A stretch of 64,000 nt of DNA from Sphingomonas sp. HF-S4 (GCF_032911445.1 NZ_JAWJEJ010000001.1:1054001-1118000), one strand, 5' to 3'. Counted from the stretch's first letter, positions 17,328 through 26,251 are shown. Notes: a model not told the origin generated them from the letters alone. Made by a program: numbers and translations.

Positions 17328-18322
17328 GCGAGGCATGGCCGGTGGCGATCGCGCAGGGCTGGCATCCGCTGGCGGCGCTCGCGGCGGTGGGCAGCAAGCC
17401 GCTGGCGCGGCGGCTGATGGGCACCCCGATCGTACTGTTCCTGAGCAGTGGGAAGCCAGTGGCGATGCTCGACCGCTGTCCGCATCGCGCGCTCAAGCTT
17501 TCGGACGGCTGCGTGCGCGGCGGGACGATCGCCTGCCCCTATCATGGCTGGCGTTTCGGTGCCGACGGCCGCTGCGTCGAAGTGCCGGGATCGGACGAGG
17601 TGCCCGACGTTGCGGCGCGGGTGTTACCCGTCGAAGTCCGCGCCGGGCTGGTCTGGACCTGCCTTGCCGAGAAACCCCCGCTTTTCCCGCGCCTGCCCGC
17701 TCTGCTCGACGATCCCGGGCTCGATCACTTCCGCTGGCTGGTGGCGCCGACCCGGATGCGCTTGCTCGACGGGATCGAGAACATGCTCGACCCCGTTCAC
17801 CCGCATTACGTTCATCCCTGGTTCCTGCGCGGCCCGGCGCGGCGGGCGATGCGCGTGGAAGTATCGCTCGGCCCCGACGGCGGCGAAGCGATCTATCACG
17901 AACATGCCCGCGCCACTGGGATCGTGCCGCGGCTGTTCGAAGGCAAAAGGTTGGTATCGATCGGGCGCTATTTCCCGCCGACGATCGGCCAGCTCGAATT
18001 TCGCACCGAGCGCGGCCTAAGCGTATCCCTGACCGCGATTTTCGTTCCCGAGGACGAGGATCTGGTCCGTCCTTATGCGCTGTTCGCGACCCGTAAGGGG
18101 CTGGCGCCGGCCTGGCTCAAGCGCTGGGTGCTCAAGGCGTTCAACCTGCCGCTGCTGCGCCAGGACCAGCGCGTGCTGGCCGGCCAGGTCGAGGCGCTCA
18201 AGGATTGGGGCGCAGTCGATTTCGCTATCGGTCCTGCCGATCTGCTCGGCCCAACGATCTGGCGGCTGGCCAACGGCAGGCCGCAGCCGCCCGAGCAACG
18301 CACGACTACGCTCTATTTGTAA
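17324..18322 (+). CDS. Rieske non-heme iron oxygenase
   Basis: 332 aa; ATG at 17324 overlaps the previous stop by 4 nt. The Rieske [2Fe-2S] motif is CPHRALKLSDGC...CPYHGW with Cys52, His54, Cys71, His74. The mononuclear iron site D-x2-H-x4-H is seen at Asp156, His159, His164 (MLDPVHPHYVH). Architecture matches single-component-alpha oxygenases such as vanillate demethylase or choline/cholesterol oxygenases, which hydroxylate or demethylate with an external reductase. No reductase is in the operon, so electrons must come from elsewhere. Its 3' end overlaps the convergent ligase gene by 10 bp. Confidence 0.88.
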   Translation: MSEAWPVAIAQGWHPLAALAAVGSKPLARRLMGTPIVLFLSSGKPVAMLDRCPHRALKLSDGCVRGGTIACPYHGWRFGADGRCVEVPGSDEVPDVAARVLPVEVRAGLVWTCLAEKPPLFPRLPALLDDPGLDHFRWLVAPTRMRLLDGIENMLDPVHPHYVHPWFLRGPARRAMRVEVSLGPDGGEAIYHEHARATGIVPRLFEGKRLVSIGRYFPPTIGQLEFRTERGLSVSLTAIFVPEDEDLVRPYALFATRKGLAPAWLKRWVLKAFNLPLLRQDQRVLAGQVEALKDWGAVDFAIGPADLLGPTIWRLANGRPQPPEQRTTTLYL

Positions 18323-19581
18323 CGCCATTCGCGGCGCACCCGGCGCAGCTTGCGGTCGAAATCGAGCGTCAGTCCGCGAGTTACGCTGATGGCCGGCACG
18401 GCGACCCCGACGCGATCGAACACTGCGCCGAGCGACGCGATCACGCGCGCGTCGATGTCGCGTGAGAGCGCTGCGTCGAGCTCGACGCGAACCGCATCGG
18501 CTGCGGCCTGGACGATGCGGAAATCGGTGATGGCGCGGTCGGCATCGACAACGGCGTTGCGTAGTACGTCGGGCGTGATCATCCGCCACGCGCCGTCTCC
18601 GCCGAGCAGTTCGAACGCATCGTCCTGCCGCCCCTCGATCCGCGCCACTGCCTGTAGCGGCGAGCCGCATGGGCAGCGCGCATCAGACAGGGCGAGCAGG
18701 TCGTTCATGCAATAGCGCGCCATGATCTGCGTCCGCCGCGTAAAATCCGTGATCAGCGGCGTCACCAGCCCGCTATCGCCCGACGGCTCCCATTCGAACA
18801 TCACCGCATCCTCGGCGAGGTGCAGCGTCCCCAGCGGGCACGAAACCCCAAACAGCCCTTCGGTCGCCATATAGATTTCACGCACCGTAGCGCCCGTCGC
18901 CGCCTCGATCACCGCGCGATCGAGTGGATCGAGCACTTCGGCACCGCTGAAGATATGCGACGCAGTCAGCCGGCCGGTTTCGGCAAGCGCGCGCAGCACC
19001 TTGGGCGGGGCCACGATCGTGTCGGGTGCGAAGGCAACGAGGTCGTCGGCCCAGGCGTCGACGCCGCGCCCGAGATCGAAGAAGCGCAATGCGATTCGCC
19101 GCCCATGCTCGGCCGAGCGATACAGCGTCGAGAAGCCTGGCAGTGCCAGCGCAACCCGGTGCCGCCGCCACAGGACGTCGGGCAGCGTCTTGGCGAGGAT
19201 CGTCCCCAGCCACACGAACCGCTCAGCATCGCTGATCACGAAATATCCGCGATTGCCACTGGTCCCGGTGCTCTGCCCGATCGGATAGCCGCGCACCCGA
19301 TCTTCGCCGGCATCGATCGCAGCGCGTACTTCGGCAGCGGAAATAGCGGGACGGTTATAGTCGGCAAAGGCGGCGATAAGCTTCGCTTTGTCTATTGGGG
19401 GCAACTCCTCGAGACGCGCAACCCTTGTCCCGGCGAACGCTCCGACGCTTGGCACCGTGGTCTTGAGCCAAGAAGCGAGCCTCTTCGCCTGCCACCTGCG
19501 AACATCGTTGGGGGTCTTCAACCGCGCTGCCAGCCAGCGTGTCCGCAGGAAAGCCGAGGCAGCGTACAATATAGCGGGCAT
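18313..19581 (-). CDS. F390 synthetase-related / phenylacetate-CoA-ligase-like adenylating enzyme
   Basis: 422 aa from the ATG at 19581; a TTG start at 19632 would add 17 residues of poor character. The ANL-type phosphate loop is visible in IGQSTGTSGNRGYF, followed by HIFSGAEVLD and EIYMATEGLFG typical of the PaaK/coenzyme-F390-synthetase branch, and a C-terminal LDFDRKLRRVRREW tail that may supply the catalytic lysine. A CPCGSP motif near residue 310 may bind metal. It would activate a carboxylic acid as an adenylate. Convergent with, and touching, the Rieske gene; it probably serves the same pathway although on the other strand. Confidence 0.75.
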   Translation of the reverse strand: MPAILYAASAFLRTRWLAARLKTPNDVRRWQAKRLASWLKTTVPSVGAFAGTRVARLEELPPIDKAKLIAAFADYNRPAISAAEVRAAIDAGEDRVRGYPIGQSTGTSGNRGYFVISDAERFVWLGTILAKTLPDVLWRRHRVALALPGFSTLYRSAEHGRRIALRFFDLGRGVDAWADDLVAFAPDTIVAPPKVLRALAETGRLTASHIFSGAEVLDPLDRAVIEAATGATVREIYMATEGLFGVSCPLGTLHLAEDAVMFEWEPSGDSGLVTPLITDFTRRTQIMARYCMNDLLALSDARCPCGSPLQAVARIEGRQDDAFELLGGDGAWRMITPDVLRNAVVDADRAITDFRIVQAAADAVRVELDAALSRDIDARVIASLGAVFDRVGVAVPAISVTRGLTLDFDRKLRRVRREWRYK

Positions 19582-19676
19582 GTGAGACACTGTAGCCACT
19601 GCCGCGGTCACGTCCACGACGATGAAATTCAATTGGAAGAACGAACGTGCGCTTTCGGCTGTATCTCAAGAGTCGC

Positions 19677-21989
19677 TCACGCGGCGATTGAGTACTCGGA
19701 AAGCAGAACCTCGAGTGCGTCGGCAGGGACAGGCCGGCTCACGAAATAGCCCTGCACCATGTCGCAGTCGATCGACTTGAGGAACGTCAGGCAGGCGGCA
19801 TCCTCGACCCCTTCCGCCACGACCTTCAGGCCAAGTTCGTGCGCCAGGTTTACGGTCGACCGGACCAGCACGCCATCGCCGCGGTTTTGGTGTGCGAACT
19901 GGACGAAGCTGCGATCGATCTTGAGTTCGTTGAGGGGCAGCTCCTTCAGGTAGCTCAGCGTTGATTGGCCGGTCCCGTAATCGTCCATGGAAATTGCGAT
20001 ACCCATCGCTCGGAAGGATCGAAGCGCCTCTGCGGCCCCTTGTGGATCATCCATTGCGGCTGACTCCGTGACCTCGAAGGTAAGCCATGCCGGATCGATC
20101 TGGCTGGCTTCGACCAACGTCCGCAGCGCAACTATGAAATCGGGGGAGTTAAGCAGTTTGGCGGAGATGTTCACTGCACCGGTTATCAAGTGCCCGCGGG
20201 CATGCCAGCCGAGTAGATCGGCGATGGTCTGCCCGAGCACGTGGAGCGTTAGGGCGGAAATGCGATCGTTGCGCTCCGCCAGCGGGATAAACAGGTCGGG
20301 TCGCAGGAAGCCGCGTGTTGGGTGCTGCCAGCGCACCAGAGCTTCTACGCTGGTGATGCGTCCTTTGGTGAGATCCAGCTTCGGCTGATAGACGACGTGG
20401 ATCTCGCCGCGCGGGATCGCCGCGTCCAACTCACCAAGAAGCGAGAGGTCACGGTCGATGGCCTCGTCATCTCCGGCGTCATGCGCGAGCCATGCTGTGC
20501 CAGCCCCAAGCGCCCGTGAAGCGGCCAGTGCGGCATGGGCGATCACCCGGTCCACCCGTTCGACACCGGCGTCCTCAGCGAAGCCAATCGCAAGGCTGAC
20601 ATCGACGCGGCGCCCGGCCACATCGATGGGATTGAGCATTACCGTGCGCAGCGTGGCGACCCGCTGATCCAGATCGGCCTTGTCGTAGCAACGCCAAGCC
20701 AGAACCCGATCCTCCACCCGATAGACCGTAACACCCTCCGAGATGAGCGCAATGCGGTCGCGGACACGCTTCACCAGATCGGCCGCTGCAAGCGAACCAA
20801 GGCCAGCTGCGAGCTTTTCGAAGTCGGCGATGTGCGCGGACAGCACGCCCGCGCCCGGACGGCTCTGCATCGCCTGGACCAAGGCGTGCCGGTTCGGCAG
20901 TCCGGTCTCGGCATCGTGGAGACGACGTCGCCGAGCCGCGGCAAGCATGCGCATCAGCAGCGCGACCGATCCCGACACGGTGATCACCACCACCGCTGGC
21001 GCCAGCGGAAAAATCCAGTGCAGCAGCGGCTCAAACGCCAGTCCGGTACCGATCAAGGCGAGGGGCGCGGCCACCAGCGACCCAGCGAGCGCACGACGTG
21101 ATGTGGCACGCAGGATCAATAGGCTCAGACCAAGTGCCAGCAGCAGCGGCAGGGGCCATCCGCTCTCGCGCGGGATACCCGCGCGAAGCGTTTCGGCAGC
21201 CAGCGCCTGGATAACGACGCCGGGTATGACGCCATAATTAGGCACCGCATAGCGATCCCCCAATTCGACTGCCGTGGCGCCGATAACGACCGCCTTGCCG
21301 CGAAGCGCGGCGGGATCGAAGCGACCGTCGCGTATATCGACGAAGCTGTGTCGCGGGATCGAAGCGGGATCGATCGCGAAATCGATCGGGAAATCGGTAT
21401 CGGCCGAGCCCGCGATGCCTGCCGCTATCGCTGACAGCGAAGGGCGGGGTTCGCCCGCCGTGATGGTACCCACAGGCATCCGCCGGACGAAGCCGTCACG
21501 ATCGGGCAGGACGGTGACCGCTGCGAGCGCTGCATGCGCGCGCAGTGCGGCTATAGGGAGCGAGTCGGTCCGGCCTTTCGCACCCGCGTCAATCCGCTGG
21601 CTGAAGGTAGGCAGCACGACCTGGTCTCCGGCGCGGGCAAGTGCCGCAGCAAAGGCGGCGTCCTGCATCGGAGACGACGGAGAGGAGAAGTCCACGTCGA
21701 ATGTGATGCTGGCTGCACCAGCAGCGCGTAGCCGATCGACCAGCAGCGCGTAGTGCTGGCGCGGCCAAGGCCAGTGATCGATGTCCCTGATGCTGCGCGC
21801 GTCTATCTCAACGATGTGCAAATTGCCTGAGGCCTCATGCTGGCGAGCGCTCCAGCCGACTTGCCGAAGAACGTGATCCAGCCCGATGCCATAGCCGCTA
21901 GCGCCAGTTGCGATGCCAAGCGCGCCGCTTAGCACCAGAGCGATCATGCGCCAGCGTGTATGAAGTCGATTCAGCACTGCAAGGCTCAT
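19677..21989 (-). CDS. CHASE2 - degenerate GGDEF - EAL signalling protein
   Basis: 770 aa inner-membrane protein. After an N-terminal membrane segment (residues ~14-34) comes a periplasmic CHASE2 sensor domain (VEIDARSIRDIDHWPWPRQHYALL), three more membrane helices (~270-350), and a diguanylate-cyclase-like domain (DAETGLPNRHAL) in which the GGDEF signature is replaced by VEDRVLAWRCY, so synthesis of c-di-GMP is unlikely. The EAL domain looks intact: VEALVRWQHP, LTFEVTESAAM, MDDYGTG and LKIDRSF. Probable c-di-GMP phosphodiesterase controlled by a periplasmic signal. It lies next to a FecR-domain protein and a TpsB transporter, hinting at control of a surface-secretion function. Confidence 0.87.
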   Translation of the reverse strand: MSLAVLNRLHTRWRMIALVLSGALGIATGASGYGIGLDHVLRQVGWSARQHEASGNLHIVEIDARSIRDIDHWPWPRQHYALLVDRLRAAGAASITFDVDFSSPSSPMQDAAFAAALARAGDQVVLPTFSQRIDAGAKGRTDSLPIAALRAHAALAAVTVLPDRDGFVRRMPVGTITAGEPRPSLSAIAAGIAGSADTDFPIDFAIDPASIPRHSFVDIRDGRFDPAALRGKAVVIGATAVELGDRYAVPNYGVIPGVVIQALAAETLRAGIPRESGWPLPLLLALGLSLLILRATSRRALAGSLVAAPLALIGTGLAFEPLLHWIFPLAPAVVVITVSGSVALLMRMLAAARRRRLHDAETGLPNRHALVQAMQSRPGAGVLSAHIADFEKLAAGLGSLAAADLVKRVRDRIALISEGVTVYRVEDRVLAWRCYDKADLDQRVATLRTVMLNPIDVAGRRVDVSLAIGFAEDAGVERVDRVIAHAALAASRALGAGTAWLAHDAGDDEAIDRDLSLLGELDAAIPRGEIHVVYQPKLDLTKGRITSVEALVRWQHPTRGFLRPDLFIPLAERNDRISALTLHVLGQTIADLLGWHARGHLITGAVNISAKLLNSPDFIVALRTLVEASQIDPAWLTFEVTESAAMDDPQGAAEALRSFRAMGIAISMDDYGTGQSTLSYLKELPLNELKIDRSFVQFAHQNRGDGVLVRSTVNLAHELGLKVVAEGVEDAACLTFLKSIDCDMVQGYFVSRPVPADALEVLLSEYSIAA

Positions 21990-22054
21990 CCCTTAGAGGA
22001 GACGAGGCTTACCGGTCGGATGCTAACGGCCTGTCAACGATGGTCGGCGTTCGA

Positions 22055-24028
22055 CTAGCGATCGTTACCCTTGTCGTTGCCTGGGTTGCCGTTCCCGTTG
22101 CCCGGGCCAGAATTTCCATTTCCATTTCCGTTGCCGGAGCCATTCCCGTTACCGGGACCAGGGTTGCTGTTCCCGTTGCCAGGGTCGTTCCCGTTACCGG
22201 GGCCTGGGCTGCCATTTCCGTTGCCGGAGCCATTCCCGTTACCGGGACCAGGGTTGCTGTTCCCGTTGCCAGGGGCGTTCCCGTTACCGGATCCTGGGCT
22301 GCCATTTCCGTTGCCGGGGCTGTTCCCATCGCCGGGGCTCGGATTGCCGTTTCCGTTTCCGGGGCCATTTCCATCGCCGGGGCTCGGATTGCCATTTCCG
22401 TTGCCGGGTCCGTTCCCATTGCCGGGGCTCGGGTTGCCATTTCCGTTTCCGGGGCCGTTCGCATTGCCGGGGCTGGGATTGCCATTTCCGTCGCCGGGGC
22501 CGTTCCCGTTGCCGGGGCTCGGGTTGCCATTTCCGTTTCCGGGGCCGTTCCCATTGCCGGGACCCGGGGTGCCATTTCCGTCGCCGGGGCCGTTCCCGTT
22601 GCCGGGGCTCGGGTTGCCATTTCCGTTTCCGGGGCCGTTCCCATTGCCGGGACCCGGGGTGCCATTTCCGTCGCCGGGGCTGTTCCCATTGCCGGGGCTG
22701 GGATTGCCATTTCCGTCGCCGGGACCGTTCCCATTGCCGGGGCTCGGATTGCCATTTCCGTTTCCGGGGCCGTTCCCATTGCCGGGGCTGGGATTGCCAT
22801 TTCCGTCGCCGGGGCCGTTCCCGTTGCCGGGGCTCGGGTTGCCATTTCCGTTGCCAGGGCCGTTCCCGTTACCGGGACCCGGGGTGCCGTTCCCGTTGCC
22901 AGGGCCATTTCCGTTACCGGGAGTCGCGTTGCCGTTCCCGTTGCCAGGGCCGTTCCCGATGCCAGGACCATTCGGATTGCCCGGGCCGCTTGCATTGCCA
23001 GGACCACCGGCATTGCTAAGGCTGTTAGCGTTGCCGGGCGCCGAATTGCCGTTCCCGATGCTCGGGCCGGTGACCGCAGTTGCGTAATTTTTACCCGCAT
23101 CACTGCCGGCCGTGGGCATCGTCCGGCCCTCAGCGCCTGCACCGCTTCGAACTTCGTCGGCGGCGACGCGGACCGCTGCGACGTTCACGCTAGCAACCTG
23201 TACGCTGCTAGATCCCAACACCAGCCCGTTGGTGACACGACCAAGATCCTGTGACGCCGCGACGACGGGACTGTCGATCATTTCGATTATCGAAGACTCG
23301 CCCCCGCCGAGGTTCGTACCATCGAGCGCGAGGCTGGGACTGGCTTCGCTTGTCGATGCGGCAGCACCGGGCGCTGCAGCGTCACTTGGTGCTTGCGCAG
23401 GGGCAGAGAGTGTTGCCGGTTCAGCTTCGGTCGGGGCGGCGCGCTGCGGCGAATCGATCGTGCGTGTATCCTTGCCCTGAACGGTTAGGCGATACCGATC
23501 GGTGGAAGAAACGATCGCGACCACACCCGGACGTATGAGGTCGCGCGCGCCGCCGTCGCTGGTCGAAGTCTCGACCGCTCCCTCGACGACCTGAAGGGAC
23601 GAGCCTTGATCGCTCACGGTGATCGAAAAAGTGGTGCCCTTGACCACAGCCGCGAGATACGGAGTTTGCACGCCGAAATGCGGGTTGGGCTTTTTCTCGA
23701 TCTGGAAGAGCGAGTTGCCCCATTCGAGCACGATGTCGAACATGCCGCGCTTCTCGGCCGCTGCGGGGATGCGGACGCGGCTGCCGGCGTTGACCGTCAT
23801 GAAGTCCTTACCGCGCACCACCACCGCGCGCGATCCGGCAGCGGTCGTAAGCGTCGCGCCTTCGGCGACGACGCTGCCGCGACGAACGGGGCGGCTGCCG
23901 CCGGCATCGCGAACCATGACCGTTCCCGCCGCCTCGCTCACCGTCCAAGGCCCGCTTTGCGCGAGCGCCGCGTGACTGCACGATAGGAGCATCGCGCACG
24001 CGAGATGCTTGGCGAAACGGATCATCAT
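22055..24028 (-). CDS. Exported FecR-domain protein with long Gly/Asn/Pro repeat
   Basis: 657 aa. A Sec signal peptide (MMIRFAKHLACAMLLSCSHAALAQ) precedes a FecR-type domain of about residues 28-170 (VMVRDAGGSRPVRRG, VVVRGKDFMTVNAGSRVRIP, AAVVKGTTFSITV). Then comes an Ala/Ser-rich linker and, from about residue 325 on, an almost unbroken GNGNGPGNGNGNPSP-type repeat with 15-residue period. It is therefore a secreted or surface protein, not a sigma-regulator FecR, since no sigma factor is near. Divergent TpsB transporter 135 bp away suggests that it could be an unconventional secretion partner. Recombination between repeat units probably makes length variable. Confidence 0.8.
   Translation of the reverse strand: MMIRFAKHLACAMLLSCSHAALAQSGPWTVSEAAGTVMVRDAGGSRPVRRGSVVAEGATLTTAAGSRAVVVRGKDFMTVNAGSRVRIPAAAEKRGMFDIVLEWGNSLFQIEKKPNPHFGVQTPYLAAVVKGTTFSITVSDQGSSLQVVEGAVETSTSDGGARDLIRPGVVAIVSSTDRYRLTVQGKDTRTIDSPQRAAPTEAEPATLSAPAQAPSDAAAPGAAASTSEASPSLALDGTNLGGGESSIIEMIDSPVVAASQDLGRVTNGLVLGSSSVQVASVNVAAVRVAADEVRSGAGAEGRTMPTAGSDAGKNYATAVTGPSIGNGNSAPGNANSLSNAGGPGNASGPGNPNGPGIGNGPGNGNGNATPGNGNGPGNGNGTPGPGNGNGPGNGNGNPSPGNGNGPGDGNGNPSPGNGNGPGNGNGNPSPGNGNGPGDGNGNPSPGNGNSPGDGNGTPGPGNGNGPGNGNGNPSPGNGNGPGDGNGTPGPGNGNGPGNGNGNPSPGNGNGPGDGNGNPSPGNANGPGNGNGNPSPGNGNGPGNGNGNPSPGDGNGPGNGNGNPSPGDGNSPGNGNGSPGSGNGNAPGNGNSNPGPGNGNGSGNGNGSPGPGNGNDPGNGNSNPGPGNGNGSGNGNGNGNSGPGNGNGNPGNDKGNDR
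22075..22975 (-). repeat. ~45-nt-period tandem coding repeat inside FecR-domain gene
   Basis: The period is visible as recurrence of CCATTTCC and CCGGGGC blocks every 45 nt, giving 15-residue GNGNGPG(N/D)GNGNPSP units, with more diverged shorter units at both edges. Because the period is a multiple of three, other frames also stay open, which creates spurious long open frames on the opposite strand. Confidence 0.85.
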
Positions 24029-24163
24029 TAAAGCCCTTTGTCTGGACGATTGCAGCTATTCCGGACTCATTGAGGGGCCGTTTCGGCATGTGGTTAACGC
24101 ATTGATCTTTGAGGAAATCGTAACGGCTGGCGGGGTAGGGGGCTTCCAAAGGCTCCTTCCACC

Positions 24164-25816
24164 ATGCAAGTTTCCCGTCTGTCTCTCCTCTCATTTGCCG
24201 CGCTACTGGCGTGTCTGTTCGGCGCTTCGGCGCACGCCCAGACGGCGCTCGATCGCGTACAGCCGCCGGTTGTCAGAGAGGAGCGCGCGCCCGACGCTGC
24301 CGCACCATCGAAGCCGGCGCGTATCGAAGTCGACGCCCCTCCGTCTGCTGCAAAACCAACCCGTTCGGTGCGCGCCGGTGCGATCGTTCTGCACGGGCTG
24401 CGCGCACTGGAACCGGGAGACTTCGCTGATATTCTCGCGACGCGCGTAGCGCAGACGCTATCGCCGGACGCGCTTTCCGAGCTGGCGAGCGCGATCGCCG
24501 CGCGTGCACGTGATCGCGGCTTCGTGTTCGCCTCTGCCTGGATCGGCGCGCAGCAGCTGCGAAACGGTGTGCTGACCGTTGAAGTGGAAGAGGGCCGGAT
24601 CGATGAGATTCGTTTCGACGGTCCCGAGCAGGCCGCGGTGCGCGCCGCGCTGACCGCACTGACTAACGGCCTGCCGGTCCACATCGATGCGCTCGAACGG
24701 CGATTGTTGATCGCGGGGGACATCGATGGAGTTCGCATCAGCGGCACCCGATTCTTGCGCGAAGGGGGCAAAGGCGTGCTCCTGGTCAAGGCGACGGTCG
24801 ATCGTATCGCAGTGCGCATGACCCTGGCGAATGAAGGCACCAGACCGGTCGGACCCGAGCAGCTGACATTGCAGGCCGACATCGCCGGGGTATTTGCCCA
24901 TAACGATTCGATTTCGCTTACCTGGTCCGAAACGCCGGCCGAATTCGGTGAGCTGCATTTCGGCCGCGTGCGCTATGAGAAGCGGATTAGCCGCAGCGGG
25001 ACCGAGCTCGCGCTGAGCGCCAGCGGTTCGGTCGCACGACCTGGCGCGTATCTGAAGCCCTACGGCATCCGTAGCCGGAGCTGGTATGTCGGAGCGACGG
25101 CGCTTCAGCCGCTCTTGCGGCGGCGCGCTGCGAGCTTGTGGTTCGAAGGCGAACTGGGCGTGCGCAACCTGTCGCAGCAGCGTAAGGGAACGCAGGTCCG
25201 CGACGATCGCGTCGTTGCCGCCCGCACGACACTGTACGGCTACGCCGACGTGGCGGGGGGGAAGCTCCGCGCCAGCACCATCGTTTCGCAGGGTTTGGGT
25301 GTCTTCGGTTCGACTCTGGCTGGCGACCCGCTTGCCTCGCGCTGGGACGCGGACGGCACCTTCACGACATTGAGTGGCTGGGCCGACTGGACCCGCGACC
25401 TCGGCGATGCCTTCAGCCTGCGGCTCTCGATGATCAGCCAGCTTTCGTCGGATCCGCTGCTGATAAGCGAGGAGATTGGCCTTGGCGGAAGCGGCTTCCT
25501 GCGGGGCTACGACTGGTCCGAGCGCAGCGGCGATGAAGGCGTCGCCGGCCTCGTTGAGCTGCGCTATGGCCTTGAGCGACCGCTGGGCCTAGTGCGTCGT
25601 GCGCAGCTCTACGCCTTTGCCGATGGCGGCAAGGTCACCAACCACGCGGCCGGGTTCGGGAGTGGCTCGCTGGCGTCGGCGGGTGGCGGCATTCGTACAG
25701 ACGTGACCCGCAGCTTCGGCGCCAACCTGGAAGTGGCGATGCCGCTCACCGGAGCACGCTATGACACCATTGACGAGACGCCGAAGATCAACTTCAGGTT
25801 GGTGAAATCGTTTTAG
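24164..25816 (+). CDS. Two-partner secretion outer-membrane transporter (ShlB/FhaC/HecB family)
   Basis: 550 aa with a signal peptide (LSLLSFAALLACLFGASAHAQ). Residues ~65-150 form a POTRA domain (VRAGAIVLHGLRALEPGDFADIL ... GVLTVEVEEGRIDEIRF split over two blocks), followed by a second POTRA-like part and a 16-strand Omp85-type barrel with the characteristic GFLRGYDWSE loop-6 motif and a terminal aromatic residue (LVKSF). Such proteins export one large TpsA partner. No haemagglutinin-type TpsA lies in the window; the divergent FecR-domain repeat protein is the only nearby exported candidate. Transport role is firm by family, the substrate is inference. Confidence 0.85.
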   Translation: MQVSRLSLLSFAALLACLFGASAHAQTALDRVQPPVVREERAPDAAAPSKPARIEVDAPPSAAKPTRSVRAGAIVLHGLRALEPGDFADILATRVAQTLSPDALSELASAIAARARDRGFVFASAWIGAQQLRNGVLTVEVEEGRIDEIRFDGPEQAAVRAALTALTNGLPVHIDALERRLLIAGDIDGVRISGTRFLREGGKGVLLVKATVDRIAVRMTLANEGTRPVGPEQLTLQADIAGVFAHNDSISLTWSETPAEFGELHFGRVRYEKRISRSGTELALSASGSVARPGAYLKPYGIRSRSWYVGATALQPLLRRRAASLWFEGELGVRNLSQQRKGTQVRDDRVVAARTTLYGYADVAGGKLRASTIVSQGLGVFGSTLAGDPLASRWDADGTFTTLSGWADWTRDLGDAFSLRLSMISQLSSDPLLISEEIGLGGSGFLRGYDWSERSGDEGVAGLVELRYGLERPLGLVRRAQLYAFADGGKVTNHAAGFGSGSLASAGGGIRTDVTRSFGANLEVAMPLTGARYDTIDETPKINFRLVKSF

Positions 25817-26251
25817 CCGGCTGATGGAAGTTTCCGGCGTTTCGGTTTGCTCCGCTGTTTACAGCGGGTCTTGCTCGATGCTTGCTGGCGGCATGGGGAC
25901 GGCGGTCTCCCCACGAGGCGTCAGCCGAAGAATCGCGTCCTGCATATACCGAGGGACGCTGCATGCCATCGTTGAACCATATCGCTCCCGACAAAGTGGT
26001 GCGCCTGATTGGCATTCCCACTTCGCCTAGTATCATCGATTTCCGCGTTGCCAGCGAGGCGACGCTGATTCCCGGTTCGATCCCACCGGCTGTCGCAGCT
26101 GTTGCAGGATTTCCAGCAGGTCCGCATTTCGATCGACCGGCGGGATGACGTGCTGAATGCGCACGCGCGCAGAACGAGGCGAGCCTAGGGTCGGTCACCA
26201 TCGGGACGGGCGTTGGCTGTCGAGCCAATGCCTTGATATATAACAGGAAAA
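25817..26251. other. 435-bp region with a gene remnant, no intact gene
   Basis: Apart from the rhodanese-like remnant at 25963-26148, no coding potential is convincing. A minus-strand open frame across the region reads into the tRNA and is an artefact. No insertion-sequence ends or clear repeats are visible. Confidence 0.5.
25963..26148 (+). pseudogene. Rhodanese/ChrB-like N-terminal remnant
   Basis: The frame starts MPSLNHIAPDKVVRLIGIP and continues SPSIIDFRV...LIPGSIPPA. This matches the start of the rhodanese-like sulfurtransferase domain found at the head of chromate-resistance (ChrB-type) and related proteins, where a strand of the form LIDVR is followed by LIPGA. Only about 60 residues remain, the segment before LIPGS is shortened and the cysteine loop and rest of the protein are gone, so it is very likely a decayed fragment. 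GAGGGA upstream would have been its ribosome-binding site. Family call rests on the short N-terminal motif. Confidence 0.45.

Noticed and set aside
22075..22975. CRISPR-like array
   Set aside because: Units are contiguous and coding, with no unique spacers and no cas genes.
21908..23254. Plus-strand frames rich in AISVAGAVPIAGAR or PFPLPG repeats
   Set aside because: Produced by the 45-nt coding repeat of the FecR-domain gene read on the other strand. Only the minus-strand frame has a signal peptide and a domain.
22055..24028. FecR sigma-factor regulator of an iron-uptake system
   Set aside because: No ECF sigma gene is adjacent, there is a cleavable signal and no cytoplasmic anti-sigma part, and most of the protein is repeat.
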